From NCBI GenBank assembly GCA_903838415.1, contig CAILYI010000084.1, forward strand, positions 55,139 to 119,138: a stretch of 64,000 bases of DNA. Direction: 5' to 3'. The notes beneath the pieces are model-generated. The model was not told the DNA's origin. It made no database searches and saw only the letters and a program-made list of their open reading frames with translations. How positions within the stretch are numbered: position 1 is the stretch's first letter; each line of letters begins with the position of its first letter. The translations under genes and the position numbers were made by a program. This DNA comes from an uncultured Anaerolineae bacterium (GTDB lineage: Bacteria > Chloroflexota > Anaerolineae > Anaerolineales > Villigracilaceae). Below, in pieces: positions 16,735 to 24,832 of the stretch.

Positions 16735-18036
16735 TTAGCGAATGGTTTTTGCCTGTTTGGCAAAGAAAATAATGAAAAACTGCATACCGATCAGCACGGG
16801 TGGGGTAAAGAAAAACACAGGCAGGAAAAAATACCGGCCCCAATCAAGCGGGGTAAACAAGGAAGGAATACTGACAATCAACCCAATAAATATCAGCGCA
16901 ACAATCGCGTGGTTATTATTTTGTCCAAGCAGCCACTGATAAGCATTGACTGCGACAATAACAGCGCCCATCAAAAAAAATAAGAAAGTCGGAATGATCG
17001 GCGGAAAAGCCATGTAATTACCAAAAATCCGTTCCGGAACCACCTGCAGCCGCTCGGACCAGGATGTAATTACATCGGTCGTATCATCACTTTGGTTTTG
17101 GATAATTGTCATCCGGGCATCAATGACTCGTGTCATATACTGTGTCGGATTGTTCCACGCCGTTGGGTTGGGCAGAATGAAGGCCAGGAACGTTACACTG
17201 CTTACCACGGTAATCAGAATTGCAGCGTAAAAGAGTTTCACGCGCCAGTAGTCCCGCATGCGGATCAGGCCGAATGCGATTGACAGGATGATCCCGATAA
17301 AGGCAGCGGCGCCGTTGGTCTTGGTTTGCGCCGCGAATCCGACTGCAATTCCGGCTATGACCAGCCAGAAAATCATTTTCTTCCACTGCTTCTGAATATC
17401 TCCTTCACTGCAGGTTTTCAGGAAAAAGTAAACAGCCAGTGTGCCGATCATCAAAAAACCGATTAATGCGCCTTCATTCATGGCCTGACTCAGACTGGTG
17501 AGAAAATATTTATTAAGGGATGCGATCACCAGCCACGAATATGCGCTAATCCTGCCATAAGACTTTAGCAGCAAGAAAAAGACAATAAAAACCCCAATGA
17601 CTGACCAGATGGTCACTCCGGCTCTCGACCACCACAAAAGCGCCGGGGAAGGAATGGCGTTTCGCGCAATATTTTCCTTCATCGTGATGGTATAGTCATA
17701 AGGCGTATTCAGTTTGCTTGCATCAAATCCACCTATGCTGCGGCCCAGCCCAATCACATAGTAGCTCATCACGGGGTTTACATACTTATTCCATTCGGCA
17801 AACCACTTGTTGTTATTGAAATCTCCATGCATGAAAAGTTCAAAGCGATCACTATAAGCGATCCATTGGCTTTCATCCTTTTCCAGTTGCGTCCGACTAA
17901 TCCCTGAAAAATAAACCGCTAAAAAAATCAAAAAAACGGCGAAAAGCTCAACCTTTCCGAGTGATTTTTTCCAATTTTGCACAAAGAAAAGTGACTTTTG
18001 AAAATTGTTTTTTGTTTTACTAAACATATCAAGCAT
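16735..18036 (-). CDS. Multi-pass membrane glycosyltransferase-like protein
   Basis: A 433-residue integral membrane protein with about nine to ten hydrophobic segments. Its first outer loop has an acidic pair in EKDESQWI after the first helix, the position of the catalytic Asp/Glu of GT-C glycosyltransferases such as GT39. The segment is visibly more AT-rich than its neighbours (many A/T runs on both strands) and codon choice differs, which suggests later acquisition. It lies between the exporter permease and the response regulator on the same strand. The ATG at 18036 is preferred to an upstream TTG. Sugar and acceptor unknown. Confidence 0.7.
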   Translation of the reverse strand: MLDMFSKTKNNFQKSLFFVQNWKKSLGKVELFAVFLIFLAVYFSGISRTQLEKDESQWIAYSDRFELFMHGDFNNNKWFAEWNKYVNPVMSYYVIGLGRSIGGFDASKLNTPYDYTITMKENIARNAIPSPALLWWSRAGVTIWSVIGVFIVFFLLLKSYGRISAYSWLVIASLNKYFLTSLSQAMNEGALIGFLMIGTLAVYFFLKTCSEGDIQKQWKKMIFWLVIAGIAVGFAAQTKTNGAAAFIGIILSIAFGLIRMRDYWRVKLFYAAILITVVSSVTFLAFILPNPTAWNNPTQYMTRVIDARMTIIQNQSDDTTDVITSWSERLQVVPERIFGNYMAFPPIIPTFLFFLMGAVIVAVNAYQWLLGQNNNHAIVALIFIGLIVSIPSLFTPLDWGRYFFLPVFFFTPPVLIGMQFFIIFFAKQAKTIR

Positions 18037-18066
18037 CCCCAAGTTCTTGAATACAAAGTTGAGAAG

Positions 18067-18106
18067 TTGGGAGCCGGTGTTTGGATTAAAGTGACCGACT
18101 CCCCAA
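18067..18106. repeat. Short palindromic dispersed element, copy 1
   Basis: Left end TTGGGAGCCGGT and right end ACCGACTCCCCAA are imperfect inverted copies around a 15-base centre. The same ends recur at 37126-37244. Confidence 0.5.
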
Positions 18107-18119
18107 AAGCATAATTGGA

Positions 18120-19370
18120 TTATTCGTATCTCAGGGCTTCCACCGGTTGCAGGCCAGCGGCGCGATTGGCAGGGTAAATTCCAAAGAACATGCCAATGAC
18201 TGCTGAGAATATCGTCGCGAGCAGAACAGAACTGAGCGTGATGGACGGACTGAAGGCATTGCCGGTGGCAACGGCCACCTTGCCAACTATGAATGAAATC
18301 AACCAGCCCAGCATAATCCCAATGATGCCGCCCAATAAACTGAGCAAGGATGATTCGGCCAGGAATTGGGTCAGGATATCGCGTTTGCGTGCGCCCAGGG
18401 CTTTACGCAGGCCAATTTCGCGGGTGCGTTCGGCGACAGAAACCAGCATGATGTTCATGATGCCGATTCCGCCCACGAGCAGGGAAATACCGGCGATGCC
18501 GCCCAGGAAAATCGTCAGGATACCGGTAATGGCGGATGCGGTCTGGAGCATATCCTGCTGGGTGAACACTGTGAAATCGTTTTCAGCGCCGACCGCCAGG
18601 TTGTGACGTGTCTGCATAATCTGCTTGATTTCTTCAGATGCAAGCGGGGTGGTTTCAGCGCTGACGGATTGTACGAAGATGATATCCACGTTGTCGCCGC
18701 TGCGATGAACGATACGGTCACGCGCCGCTGTCAGCGGGATGATGGCCTGGTTGTCGGCATTTCCAAAGGCGGAGCCGCCTTTGCTGGCGAGCACGCCAAT
18801 TATGCGGAAGGGCTGTCCGGCCAGGCGGATGGTTTCTCCAACCAATCCATCTTTTCGCCCGAACAATTTATCCGCCAGGTCTGTGCCGATGACGGCGACG
18901 GAGGCATGGCCCAGGTATTGTTCTGTGGAGATAAAATCGCCCTCAGTCACGGTTTCGTTTCGCACCGCGGCATATTCGGGTGTAACTCCATTGATGGTGG
19001 TGGTGGTGGTTTGTCCCTGTGAGGCGGCCTCGGCATTTCCTTGTAGAACGGGCGCAACCGCTGAAACCGAGGGTGCGGCGAACGGATCGTTGATGGCTTT
19101 GGCATCATTGATCGTCAGTGCGCGCACATTTTTACTGGCGCTTTCATTGCGCGCCATTCCGCCGGTGCGATTGCCCGAAAAAACGAACAACACATTCGTG
19201 CCGATGCCATTGATCGAGCCGGTAATGGAATCCTGCGCGCCCTGTCCAACGGCCAGCATGGCAATGACGGCCGCCACGCCGATGACAATGCCCAAAATGG
19301 TCAGCCCCGAGCGCATTTTATTGCTGTTCAGGCTTTCCAGGGCTTCGATAAGAATTTGAGAGAATTTCAT
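18120..19370 (-). CDS. MacB-like ABC transporter permease
   Basis: A 416-residue permease of the FtsX/MacB class: first membrane helix at about 20-42 preceded by NKMRSGLTILGIVIGVA, a large extracytoplasmic MacB-PCD domain (about 45-285), and three C-terminal helices with the conserved ERTREIGLRKALGARKRDI segment (shown in outline). It overlaps the ATPase gene by four bases (ATGA), so the two are translated together. With the ATPase and fusion proteins it should form an exporter of peptides, lipids or drugs. No TolC-like partner is present, consistent with a single-membrane cell. Confidence 0.93.
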   Translation of the reverse strand: MKFSQILIEALESLNSNKMRSGLTILGIVIGVAAVIAMLAVGQGAQDSITGSINGIGTNVLFVFSGNRTGGMARNESASKNVRALTINDAKAINDPFAAPSVSAVAPVLQGNAEAASQGQTTTTTINGVTPEYAAVRNETVTEGDFISTEQYLGHASVAVIGTDLADKLFGRKDGLVGETIRLAGQPFRIIGVLASKGGSAFGNADNQAIIPLTAARDRIVHRSGDNVDIIFVQSVSAETTPLASEEIKQIMQTRHNLAVGAENDFTVFTQQDMLQTASAITGILTIFLGGIAGISLLVGGIGIMNIMLVSVAERTREIGLRKALGARKRDILTQFLAESSLLSLLGGIIGIMLGWLISFIVGKVAVATGNAFSPSITLSSVLLATIFSAVIGMFFGIYPANRAAGLQPVEALRYE

Positions 19371-20050
19371 TCGGTCTCCGTATCTACCGTTCCATCACGC
19401 ACGCGGATGATGCGTTGGGCCTGCGCGGCGACCTTGGGGTCATGGGTCACAATGATCAGGGTGGTGCCAGATTGTCGATTCAGGTTCAGGAGCAAATCCA
19501 TGATCTCCTGGCCCACTTTTGAGTCGAGGTTGCCGGTCGGTTCGTCCGCCATGATGATGGCCGGATCATTTACCAGCGCGCGGGCAATCGCCACGCGCTG
19601 CTGCTGCCCGCCGGAAAGTTCGTAAGGACGATGATTGATGCGGTCATGCAAACCAACCGAAATCAGGGATTGGCGCGCGCGTTCTTTGCGTCCCTCGGTT
19701 TTGCCGGAATACCGCAAGGGTAATTCCACGTTTGAGAGTGCCGTGGCGCGCGGCAGCAGGTTGAAACTCTGAAAGATGAATCCAACCTTGCGGTTGCGAA
19801 TATTGGCCAATTGGTCGTCATTTAATCCAGAGACCGCTTCGCCATCCAGGGTGTATTCGCCCGAAGTGGGGCGATCGAGACATCCCAGGATGTTCATCAG
19901 GGTCGATTTTCCCGAACCGGATGGCCCGACGATGGCGACCACTTCTCCACGATTGATGCTCATGGTCAGGCCGCGCAGGGCGTTGACTTGCACATCGCCC
20001 ATCTGGTAAGTTTTGACCAGGTTTTCAGCTACGATAACAGATTCGCTCAT
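19367..20050 (-). CDS. ABC transporter ATP-binding protein (MacB/LolD type)
   Basis: A 227-residue ATPase with Walker A GPSGSGKST, Q-loop FIFQSFNLLP, signature LSGGQQQRVA, Walker B IIMADEPTG and H-loop IVTHD. The family powers mechanotransmission-type exporters rather than import. It overlaps its permease by four bases and follows the second membrane fusion protein by 12 bases, giving a compact operon. Confidence 0.95.
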   Translation of the reverse strand: MSESVIVAENLVKTYQMGDVQVNALRGLTMSINRGEVVAIVGPSGSGKSTLMNILGCLDRPTSGEYTLDGEAVSGLNDDQLANIRNRKVGFIFQSFNLLPRATALSNVELPLRYSGKTEGRKERARQSLISVGLHDRINHRPYELSGGQQQRVAIARALVNDPAIIMADEPTGNLDSKVGQEIMDLLLNLNRQSGTTLIIVTHDPKVAAQAQRIIRVRDGTVDTETE

Positions 20051-20062
20051 GGTTTTTCTCGC

Positions 20063-21475
20063 TTACCCGCCGAAGGGGCCACCGCTGGGGGGGCCAAAGC
20101 CCGTGGATGGCGGATTCAGAATAATCGCTTCGCCTTCCTTGAGTTCACCGCCCACCACTTCACTGCTGGAGTCGGATGCGGCTCCCAGGCGAATTTCCAC
20201 CGCCGCCGGGGCGTTGTCTCTGAGCACGTAAATGACACGTTTACCATCCAACTGGCGCACAGCGCGGTTGGGGATCAGCAGGGCGCCTTGTACTTCGCGC
20301 ACGGTGATGGTCACAGCGGCGGTCATGCCTGGCTTGACGAGTTCATCGACTTCTGTCAATTCCACGGTGACGGTGAAGTTCACGCCGCTGCCGGTTGAAT
20401 CGCCAGCCTGGCTGATTTGGGAAACCTGCCCGGTGTAGGATTTTCCCTGCACGGCATCGAGCGTGATGGTTACCGGTTGTCCAACGGTGATGTTGTTGAT
20501 ATCCACTTCCGAGATTTGCAGGTCAACCAGCAAATGAGAAAGATCATCCACGCGGAAAGCGACGGTACCGGGAGAGACCATGTCGCCAGGAACCAGGTTG
20601 GCCTGGGTCAGCACACCTTTGAAGGGCGCGATAATTTTTGACTGGTTAAGTGTCGATTGGGCGGCGGCCACGCGGGCTTTCGCGGCGGCGATATCGTCGG
20701 GGCTGGGACCATTCTTGATCCGGTCAATCTCACGCTGGGCATCCGCCAGCTGTGACTGGGCAACTGCAAGGGCGGCGCGATATTTTTCGGCATCGAGATC
20801 GGTGGCTTTGCCGGTGTACCAGTTGTACTTAACGGTTAAGTCGGTCAGTTTTTGACGGGCGTTGGTCAAGGTCAACAAGGCCTGGGCCTTGTTTGAATCG
20901 CCATCAGGCTTGCTTTTGAAAAGCTTGTAGTTGCTTTCGGCGCGTTCCAGGTCGCGTTTGGCAAGGTCAATATTGGCCTGCGTCTGCAACACCAGGTTGT
21001 CTGAGGCGCGCGGGAAGGTGATGCTGTCGACTTTATCCTGCGCATCCTCGACCGCCTGCTTGGCATTCGCCAGGCTTTGTTCGGCTTGCGCCAGGCTGGT
21101 ATCAGAGGCTATTAGGTCCGACAGGCTTTTCTTGGCGCTGATCAGGTCGGCTTCGGCCAGGATCACGTTTTGAGACATGGAAGTCTGCGCCAGAACGGCC
21201 AGGACTTCATCAGCTTTTACCGTGGCCCCAATTTCGCCGCGGACGGTGTCGACGCGTCCGCTGGTTTGCCAGGTCAGGGTAGCGCTTTGCCCGGCGCGGA
21301 TGGTGCCGGTCGCGCCCACGCTGGCGGTCAAAGTGCCGCGCGCGGCGGGCGATGTTTGATAAGTGGTGGCGCTGGTGCTGCTCTTGCGGACCTGCCAGAC
21401 AACCACAGCTCCCACCGCGATCAGAATTACCACGAGGGCAATCCAATATTTTTTGAAGAAATTTGCTACATTCAT
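20063..21475 (-). CDS. Membrane fusion protein of ABC exporter (second copy)
   Basis: A 470-residue periplasmic-adaptor-type (HlyD/MacA) protein with an N-terminal membrane helix (about residues 11-30), a lipoyl/barrel-sandwich half-motif GATGTIRAGQSATL, a long alpha-helical hairpin (about 95-265), then a beta-barrel with VDINNITVGQPVTITLDAV (outline) and a membrane-proximal domain ending in GGELKEGEAIILNPP. AGGAG lies nine bases upstream. It is about as long as, and very similar in motif order to, the next gene, so the two are tandem paralogs serving one permease/ATPase pair. Confidence 0.92.
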   Translation of the reverse strand: MNVANFFKKYWIALVVILIAVGAVVVWQVRKSSTSATTYQTSPAARGTLTASVGATGTIRAGQSATLTWQTSGRVDTVRGEIGATVKADEVLAVLAQTSMSQNVILAEADLISAKKSLSDLIASDTSLAQAEQSLANAKQAVEDAQDKVDSITFPRASDNLVLQTQANIDLAKRDLERAESNYKLFKSKPDGDSNKAQALLTLTNARQKLTDLTVKYNWYTGKATDLDAEKYRAALAVAQSQLADAQREIDRIKNGPSPDDIAAAKARVAAAQSTLNQSKIIAPFKGVLTQANLVPGDMVSPGTVAFRVDDLSHLLVDLQISEVDINNITVGQPVTITLDAVQGKSYTGQVSQISQAGDSTGSGVNFTVTVELTEVDELVKPGMTAAVTITVREVQGALLIPNRAVRQLDGKRVIYVLRDNAPAAVEIRLGAASDSSSEVVGGELKEGEAIILNPPSTGFGPPSGGPFGG

Positions 21476-21538
21476 GACGAGTCTCCTGATATCGATTTGA
21501 TAACCCTGAACCTGCGGGCGAATTTGTAAGATAAAAAA

Positions 21539-22966
21539 TTACTTTGTAGCGGTGGCTGTCGGGTTGACATTCCCGGCCGCGGATGGCGGATTCAAAATAA
21601 TTTGATCGCCCTCTTTCAGGCCACCGCCGACCACTTCGCTGCTGGCATCCGCGTTGGCACCCAGCCGGATACTTACGGGGACGGCTTCACCATTTTTGAG
21701 AACATACACCATGCGTTCTCCGTTCACCATGCGGATGGCGCGATTTTCCACCAACAGCGCAGAGGCAACTTCTTTGACGGTAATCACGACAGCCGCGCTC
21801 ATGCCCGGTCTGACCAGTTCATCCGCATCGGTCAGAGTCACGGTGACGCCGAAATTGACCGCACCCTGGCTGGCATCCGCCGATTGATTGACATTGCTGA
21901 CCACGCCGTTATAGGTTTTCCCCGGCACGGCATCGAAGGTGATCGTCACGGGTTGATTGAGCGTTACATTGACAATATCCACTTCAGAGATTTCCAGGTC
22001 GACCATCAGCCGTGAAAGATTATCGATGCGGAAAGCAATATCCTTGGATGCAACCCGGTCTCCGGGCAGTGGCTGGGCCTGAGTCACGATTCCGTTAAAC
22101 GGAGCAATGACCTTGGACTGGTTGAAAGTCGCCAGCGCAGCGGCCACCCTGGCTTTGGCGGCGGCGAGATCCTCCGCGCTGGGGCCATTCTTCAGTCGAT
22201 CCATTTCTCGTTGGGCGTCTTCTTGCCTGGCTTTGGCAATGTTCAAAGCCGCCAGTGACTTTTCCACGTCAATTGCGCTGGCTGTGCTGGTGTACCAGTT
22301 GTATTTGGCGGTGACATCCGCCAATTTTTGCCTGGAATTGGTCAGATTGATAATCATCTGCGCTTTATTGGAGTTTCCGTCCGCTAAATGGGAGTAATAA
22401 ACTCTGAAAATATAATTCAACGATTTCAGCTGCTTCTTGGCTTTGTCCATATCGTCGAGAGTGTTGTTGACCAGTTCATCTGAAACGCGCTTTTTGCGGG
22501 TTAGAAAATCGTAATCATCTTGGGCATCTTTGACAGTTTGTTTGGCATCTGCCAGGTTTTGCATGGCCTGGGCTACGCTGCTGTTGGACTGGAACAGATC
22601 ATCCAAATTCTGTTTGGCTGTGATCAGGTCTGCTTCGGCCAGGATGACGTTTTTGGGAAGCGAGCCCTGCGCCAGGGTGGCCAGCACCTGGTCAGTGGTG
22701 ACGGTTGCCCCGATGGTGGTGTTGACGGTTTCCACCCTGCCGCCGGAATTCCAAACCAGAATTGCCGACTGCGCGGCGCGAACGCTGCCGGTTGCGCTAA
22801 TATTGGCAACCAAGGTGCCGCGCGCCGCCGGGACGGTCTGGTAGGTTACGCGGCTGGCTGTCACGGATTGAATGATCCAGACGGATGCCACGGCGACCAC
22901 CAGCACAATGACTGCGGCGATAACCTGGGTTTTCCTTTCAAGTTTTGTGAAACTTGCTAAATTCAT
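21539..22966 (-). CDS. Membrane fusion protein of ABC exporter (first copy)
   Basis: A 475-residue HlyD/MacA-type adaptor with one N-terminal membrane helix, biotinyl-lipoyl half (SATGSVRAAQSAIL), a long helical hairpin and a beta-barrel with EVDIVNVTLNQPVTITFDAV (outline), ending GGGLKEGDQIILNPP like its neighbour. I start it at ATG 22966 because GGAGG lies seven bases upstream; the longer frame to 23038 has no ribosome site. The gap to its paralog is 63 bases. The hairpin differs most between the two copies, which may change partner contacts. Confidence 0.92.
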   Translation of the reverse strand: MNLASFTKLERKTQVIAAVIVLVVAVASVWIIQSVTASRVTYQTVPAARGTLVANISATGSVRAAQSAILVWNSGGRVETVNTTIGATVTTDQVLATLAQGSLPKNVILAEADLITAKQNLDDLFQSNSSVAQAMQNLADAKQTVKDAQDDYDFLTRKKRVSDELVNNTLDDMDKAKKQLKSLNYIFRVYYSHLADGNSNKAQMIINLTNSRQKLADVTAKYNWYTSTASAIDVEKSLAALNIAKARQEDAQREMDRLKNGPSAEDLAAAKARVAAALATFNQSKVIAPFNGIVTQAQPLPGDRVASKDIAFRIDNLSRLMVDLEISEVDIVNVTLNQPVTITFDAVPGKTYNGVVSNVNQSADASQGAVNFGVTVTLTDADELVRPGMSAAVVITVKEVASALLVENRAIRMVNGERMVYVLKNGEAVPVSIRLGANADASSEVVGGGLKEGDQIILNPPSAAGNVNPTATATK

Positions 22967-23089
22967 GCGCGTCCTCCGAGAAAAATGCATCGTGATAAGC
23001 ATAATCGGGAAATGTGTAGAAGTTGTGTAGAAATTCACGCGAGATGTGGAATTGTGAAATGATTCCCCTGAAAAAACTGCGGGCGAACG

Positions 23090-23422
23090 CTATAAATGCG
23101 GCGCGTGCCACCTTTTGATTATTTCCGCAAAGGGCGGCTGGATTTTTTTGCCCTGAAAGGGATACCAACCCAATTCTGCGCGGACGGCCTGTTCTTTGAA
23201 TTCGCTCGCTCCCCAAATCAATGACGCGCCGAAAACTCCCAGTAGCGCCGAACCCCAGTTGGATTGGATAAACAATGAAGCGCCGATGACCAGCGCCCCC
23301 AGCGCGATTACATACGGCCACCACAGCAGGCCAAAAAAACGTTCGCCGCGGATCACCCAGAAAAAGCCCAGGCCAATCACGAAGAGAGTTGTCACCCCAA
23401 GCAGCAGACCAAACCAGTTCAT
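23090..23422 (-). CDS. Small DUF4491-like membrane protein
   Basis: A 110-residue protein with two to three hydrophobic segments (about 4-24, 30-50, 55-72). The motif order MNWFGLLLG..., LLGVFGASLIWGASEF and then a short charged tail with GWYPF matches my memory of DUF4491 proteins, which are of unknown function. It overlaps the preceding gene by four bases, so both are made from one message. It lies upstream of the exporter genes on the same strand. Confidence 0.6.
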   Translation of the reverse strand: MNWFGLLLGVTTLFVIGLGFFWVIRGERFFGLLWWPYVIALGALVIGASLFIQSNWGSALLGVFGASLIWGASEFKEQAVRAELGWYPFQGKKIQPPFAEIIKRWHAPHL

Positions 23423-23829
23423 CGCGCCGCCTCGAGGATGGCGCTGATTTCCTCAGTAGAAAGCGGCCGGCCGAGGGGCTCACGCTCAAGCCAGCGCATC
23501 ATCGTCGCCGCCGGGTGCTCGCTCAGGATGCGCGCATGGCGCGGGTTGGCGGGATTGGCCGGGGCGCGGCCTGTGATGACTCGTTTTTGCTGTCGGTTAA
23601 TCTCGACCGCATCCCACAGGGTGGTCATGCCCAAAATCCCGAGCGCGGCCGAGATGGCCGGGGTTGAGGAAACGAGCGCGCTGATCTCCAGAATCAGCCC
23701 ACAAACGGCGAAACCGACTGCGGGGAGTCGAATCGAAACGGCCCGGGGCTCGATCCATCTGACAGCGACGTGTCCCAGCCAGACGCCCAGAAACGTTGTC
23801 ACCGCGCAAACCATCCCGATCGTATTCAT
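23419..23829 (-). CDS. DUF4491-like membrane protein, paralog of the next gene
   Basis: A 136-residue protein with the same plan as its neighbour: MN..G start, three hydrophobic segments, then ALGILGMTTLWDAVE followed by RV..G.AP, and an extra C-terminal soluble tail of about 35 residues with PLSTEEISAILEAA. I start it at ATG 23829; the open frame continues to 24138 but that part overlaps the divergent gene at 23942. A TATAAT at 23837-23842 places the transcript start one base before the ATG. Overlap with the next gene implies coupled translation. Confidence 0.6.
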   Translation of the reverse strand: MNTIGMVCAVTTFLGVWLGHVAVRWIEPRAVSIRLPAVGFAVCGLILEISALVSSTPAISAALGILGMTTLWDAVEINRQQKRVITGRAPANPANPRHARILSEHPAATMMRWLEREPLGRPLSTEEISAILEAAR

Positions 23830-23836
23830 GGGCGGA

Positions 23837-23842
23837 ATTATA
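23837..23842 (-). promoter_or_regulatory. -10 hexamer giving a near-leaderless message
   Basis: Minus-strand TATAAT followed by TCCGCCC and then the ATG at 23829; predicted start base 23830. No convincing -35 is seen. Confidence 0.5.
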
Positions 23843-23941
23843 CATGCTTCCAAAGAAAGACCTGGCGATATTTTATGGCGGGATGAGTTGAGTAGGTTAT
23901 AATTTTGACATGCAATCAAATCCATACGGGCAGACGCTGGC

Positions 23942-24427
23942 ATGAATATCGATTTTGAGCGCTTATTTACGCCCAAAGTTTTGGCTGGAGCGTTCGGCGT
24001 GACTGTTTTGCTGCTGATTCTGACTTTTGTTTGGATTGATTGGACTGCGCCGCCCGCCCCGGATGCGGCCGGGCTGGTGGCGGTCGAGACGGTTATTCCG
24101 GCGCCCATCTCCACGGAACAGCCGGGCGCCACGCCCACTTATGATCCGTATGCCCCCACGCCGACGCCCACGGCGGCTCCCGGCCAGTTCAGGCTTGGGG
24201 TGTATGTGCAAATTTCTGGGACGCAGGGCGAGGGTTTGCGCATTCGCTCCCAGCCGGGGTTGACTGGTGAACAATTATTTTTAGGCTTTGATACTGAAGT
24301 CTATACGGTGATCGATGGCCCACGCGATATTGACGGCTACACCTGGTATAACCTGGCTGCGATCAACGACCAGACGCGCATCGGCTGGGCGGCTTCCAAT
24401 TTTTTGACTTTAATTCCAAAACCATAA
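23942..24427 (+). CDS. Membrane-anchored SH3-like domain protein
   Basis: A 161-residue protein with an N-terminal signal anchor (about residues 14-35, VLAGAFGVTVLLLILTF in outline), a Pro/Thr/Ala-rich stalk (about 45-80, TPTPTAAP) and a C-terminal bacterial SH3 domain with GLRIRSQPG and IGWAASNFL. Such domains often bind cell-wall peptides at the outer face. A TATAAT at 23898-23903 could be its -10. It precedes the DUF971 gene by nine bases, so the two are likely co-transcribed, although no functional link is known. Confidence 0.8.
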   Translation: MNIDFERLFTPKVLAGAFGVTVLLLILTFVWIDWTAPPAPDAAGLVAVETVIPAPISTEQPGATPTYDPYAPTPTPTAAPGQFRLGVYVQISGTQGEGLRIRSQPGLTGEQLFLGFDTEVYTVIDGPRDIDGYTWYNLAAINDQTRIGWAASNFLTLIPKP

Positions 24428-24436
24428 AGGGAAACT

Positions 24437-24781
24437 ATGCTCTCTGAACGCCCGAACGGTATTACCGCCAACCGGCCCGCGCTGGAAATGACCATCACTT
24501 GGGCTGACGGCCACACCAGCCTGTATCCATTTTCCCTGCTGAGAGCGGCCTGTCCCTGCGCCCAATGCCGGGGCGGACATGAAAATATGAAGTCCGAGCC
24601 CGATGACGAGGTGTTCAACTTGATGTTGGATGATTCCCCCGCCACCCGGCTGGTGACTGTCAAACCGACGGGTTCGTACGCCATCACCATCGTCTGGGAT
24701 GATGGGCATGATTACGGGATTTATAACTGGCACTATCTGCGGGCGCTCTGTCCCTGCCCGATCTGCAGAACGAAAAAATAG
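24437..24781 (+). CDS. DUF971 protein
   Basis: A 114-residue DUF971 (GBBH-like N-terminal) domain protein. Typical features are ITWADGHTSLYPFSLLR followed by a Cys cluster CPCAQC, and a second half ITIVWDDGHDYGIYNW followed by CPCPIC, which together may hold a zinc. Stand-alone DUF971 proteins are often encoded near Fe-S or Mrp-type genes, but none is adjacent here. AAAGGGAAA lies just before the ATG. A bidirectional terminator follows. Confidence 0.85.
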   Translation: MLSERPNGITANRPALEMTITWADGHTSLYPFSLLRAACPCAQCRGGHENMKSEPDDEVFNLMLDDSPATRLVTVKPTGSYAITIVWDDGHDYGIYNWHYLRALCPCPICRTKK

Positions 24782-24795
24782 CGTCGACTTTTATA

Positions 24796-24830
24796 AAAAG
24801 GCTCCGGGTGATGATCACCTGGAGCCTTTT
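24796..24830. terminator. Bidirectional terminator between convergent genes
   Basis: AAAAGGCTCC-G-GGTGA stem with its complement TCACC-T-GGAGCCTTTT, A-run and T-run on either side; serves the DUF971 gene (plus) and the TPR gene (minus, stop at 24833). Confidence 0.85.
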
Positions 24831-24832
24831 GC

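Noticed and set aside
23830..24138. N-terminal extension of the DUF4491-like gene
   Set aside because: The upstream 103 codons overlap the divergent SH3 gene and have no family match; the ATG at 23829 fits a -10 directly upstream.
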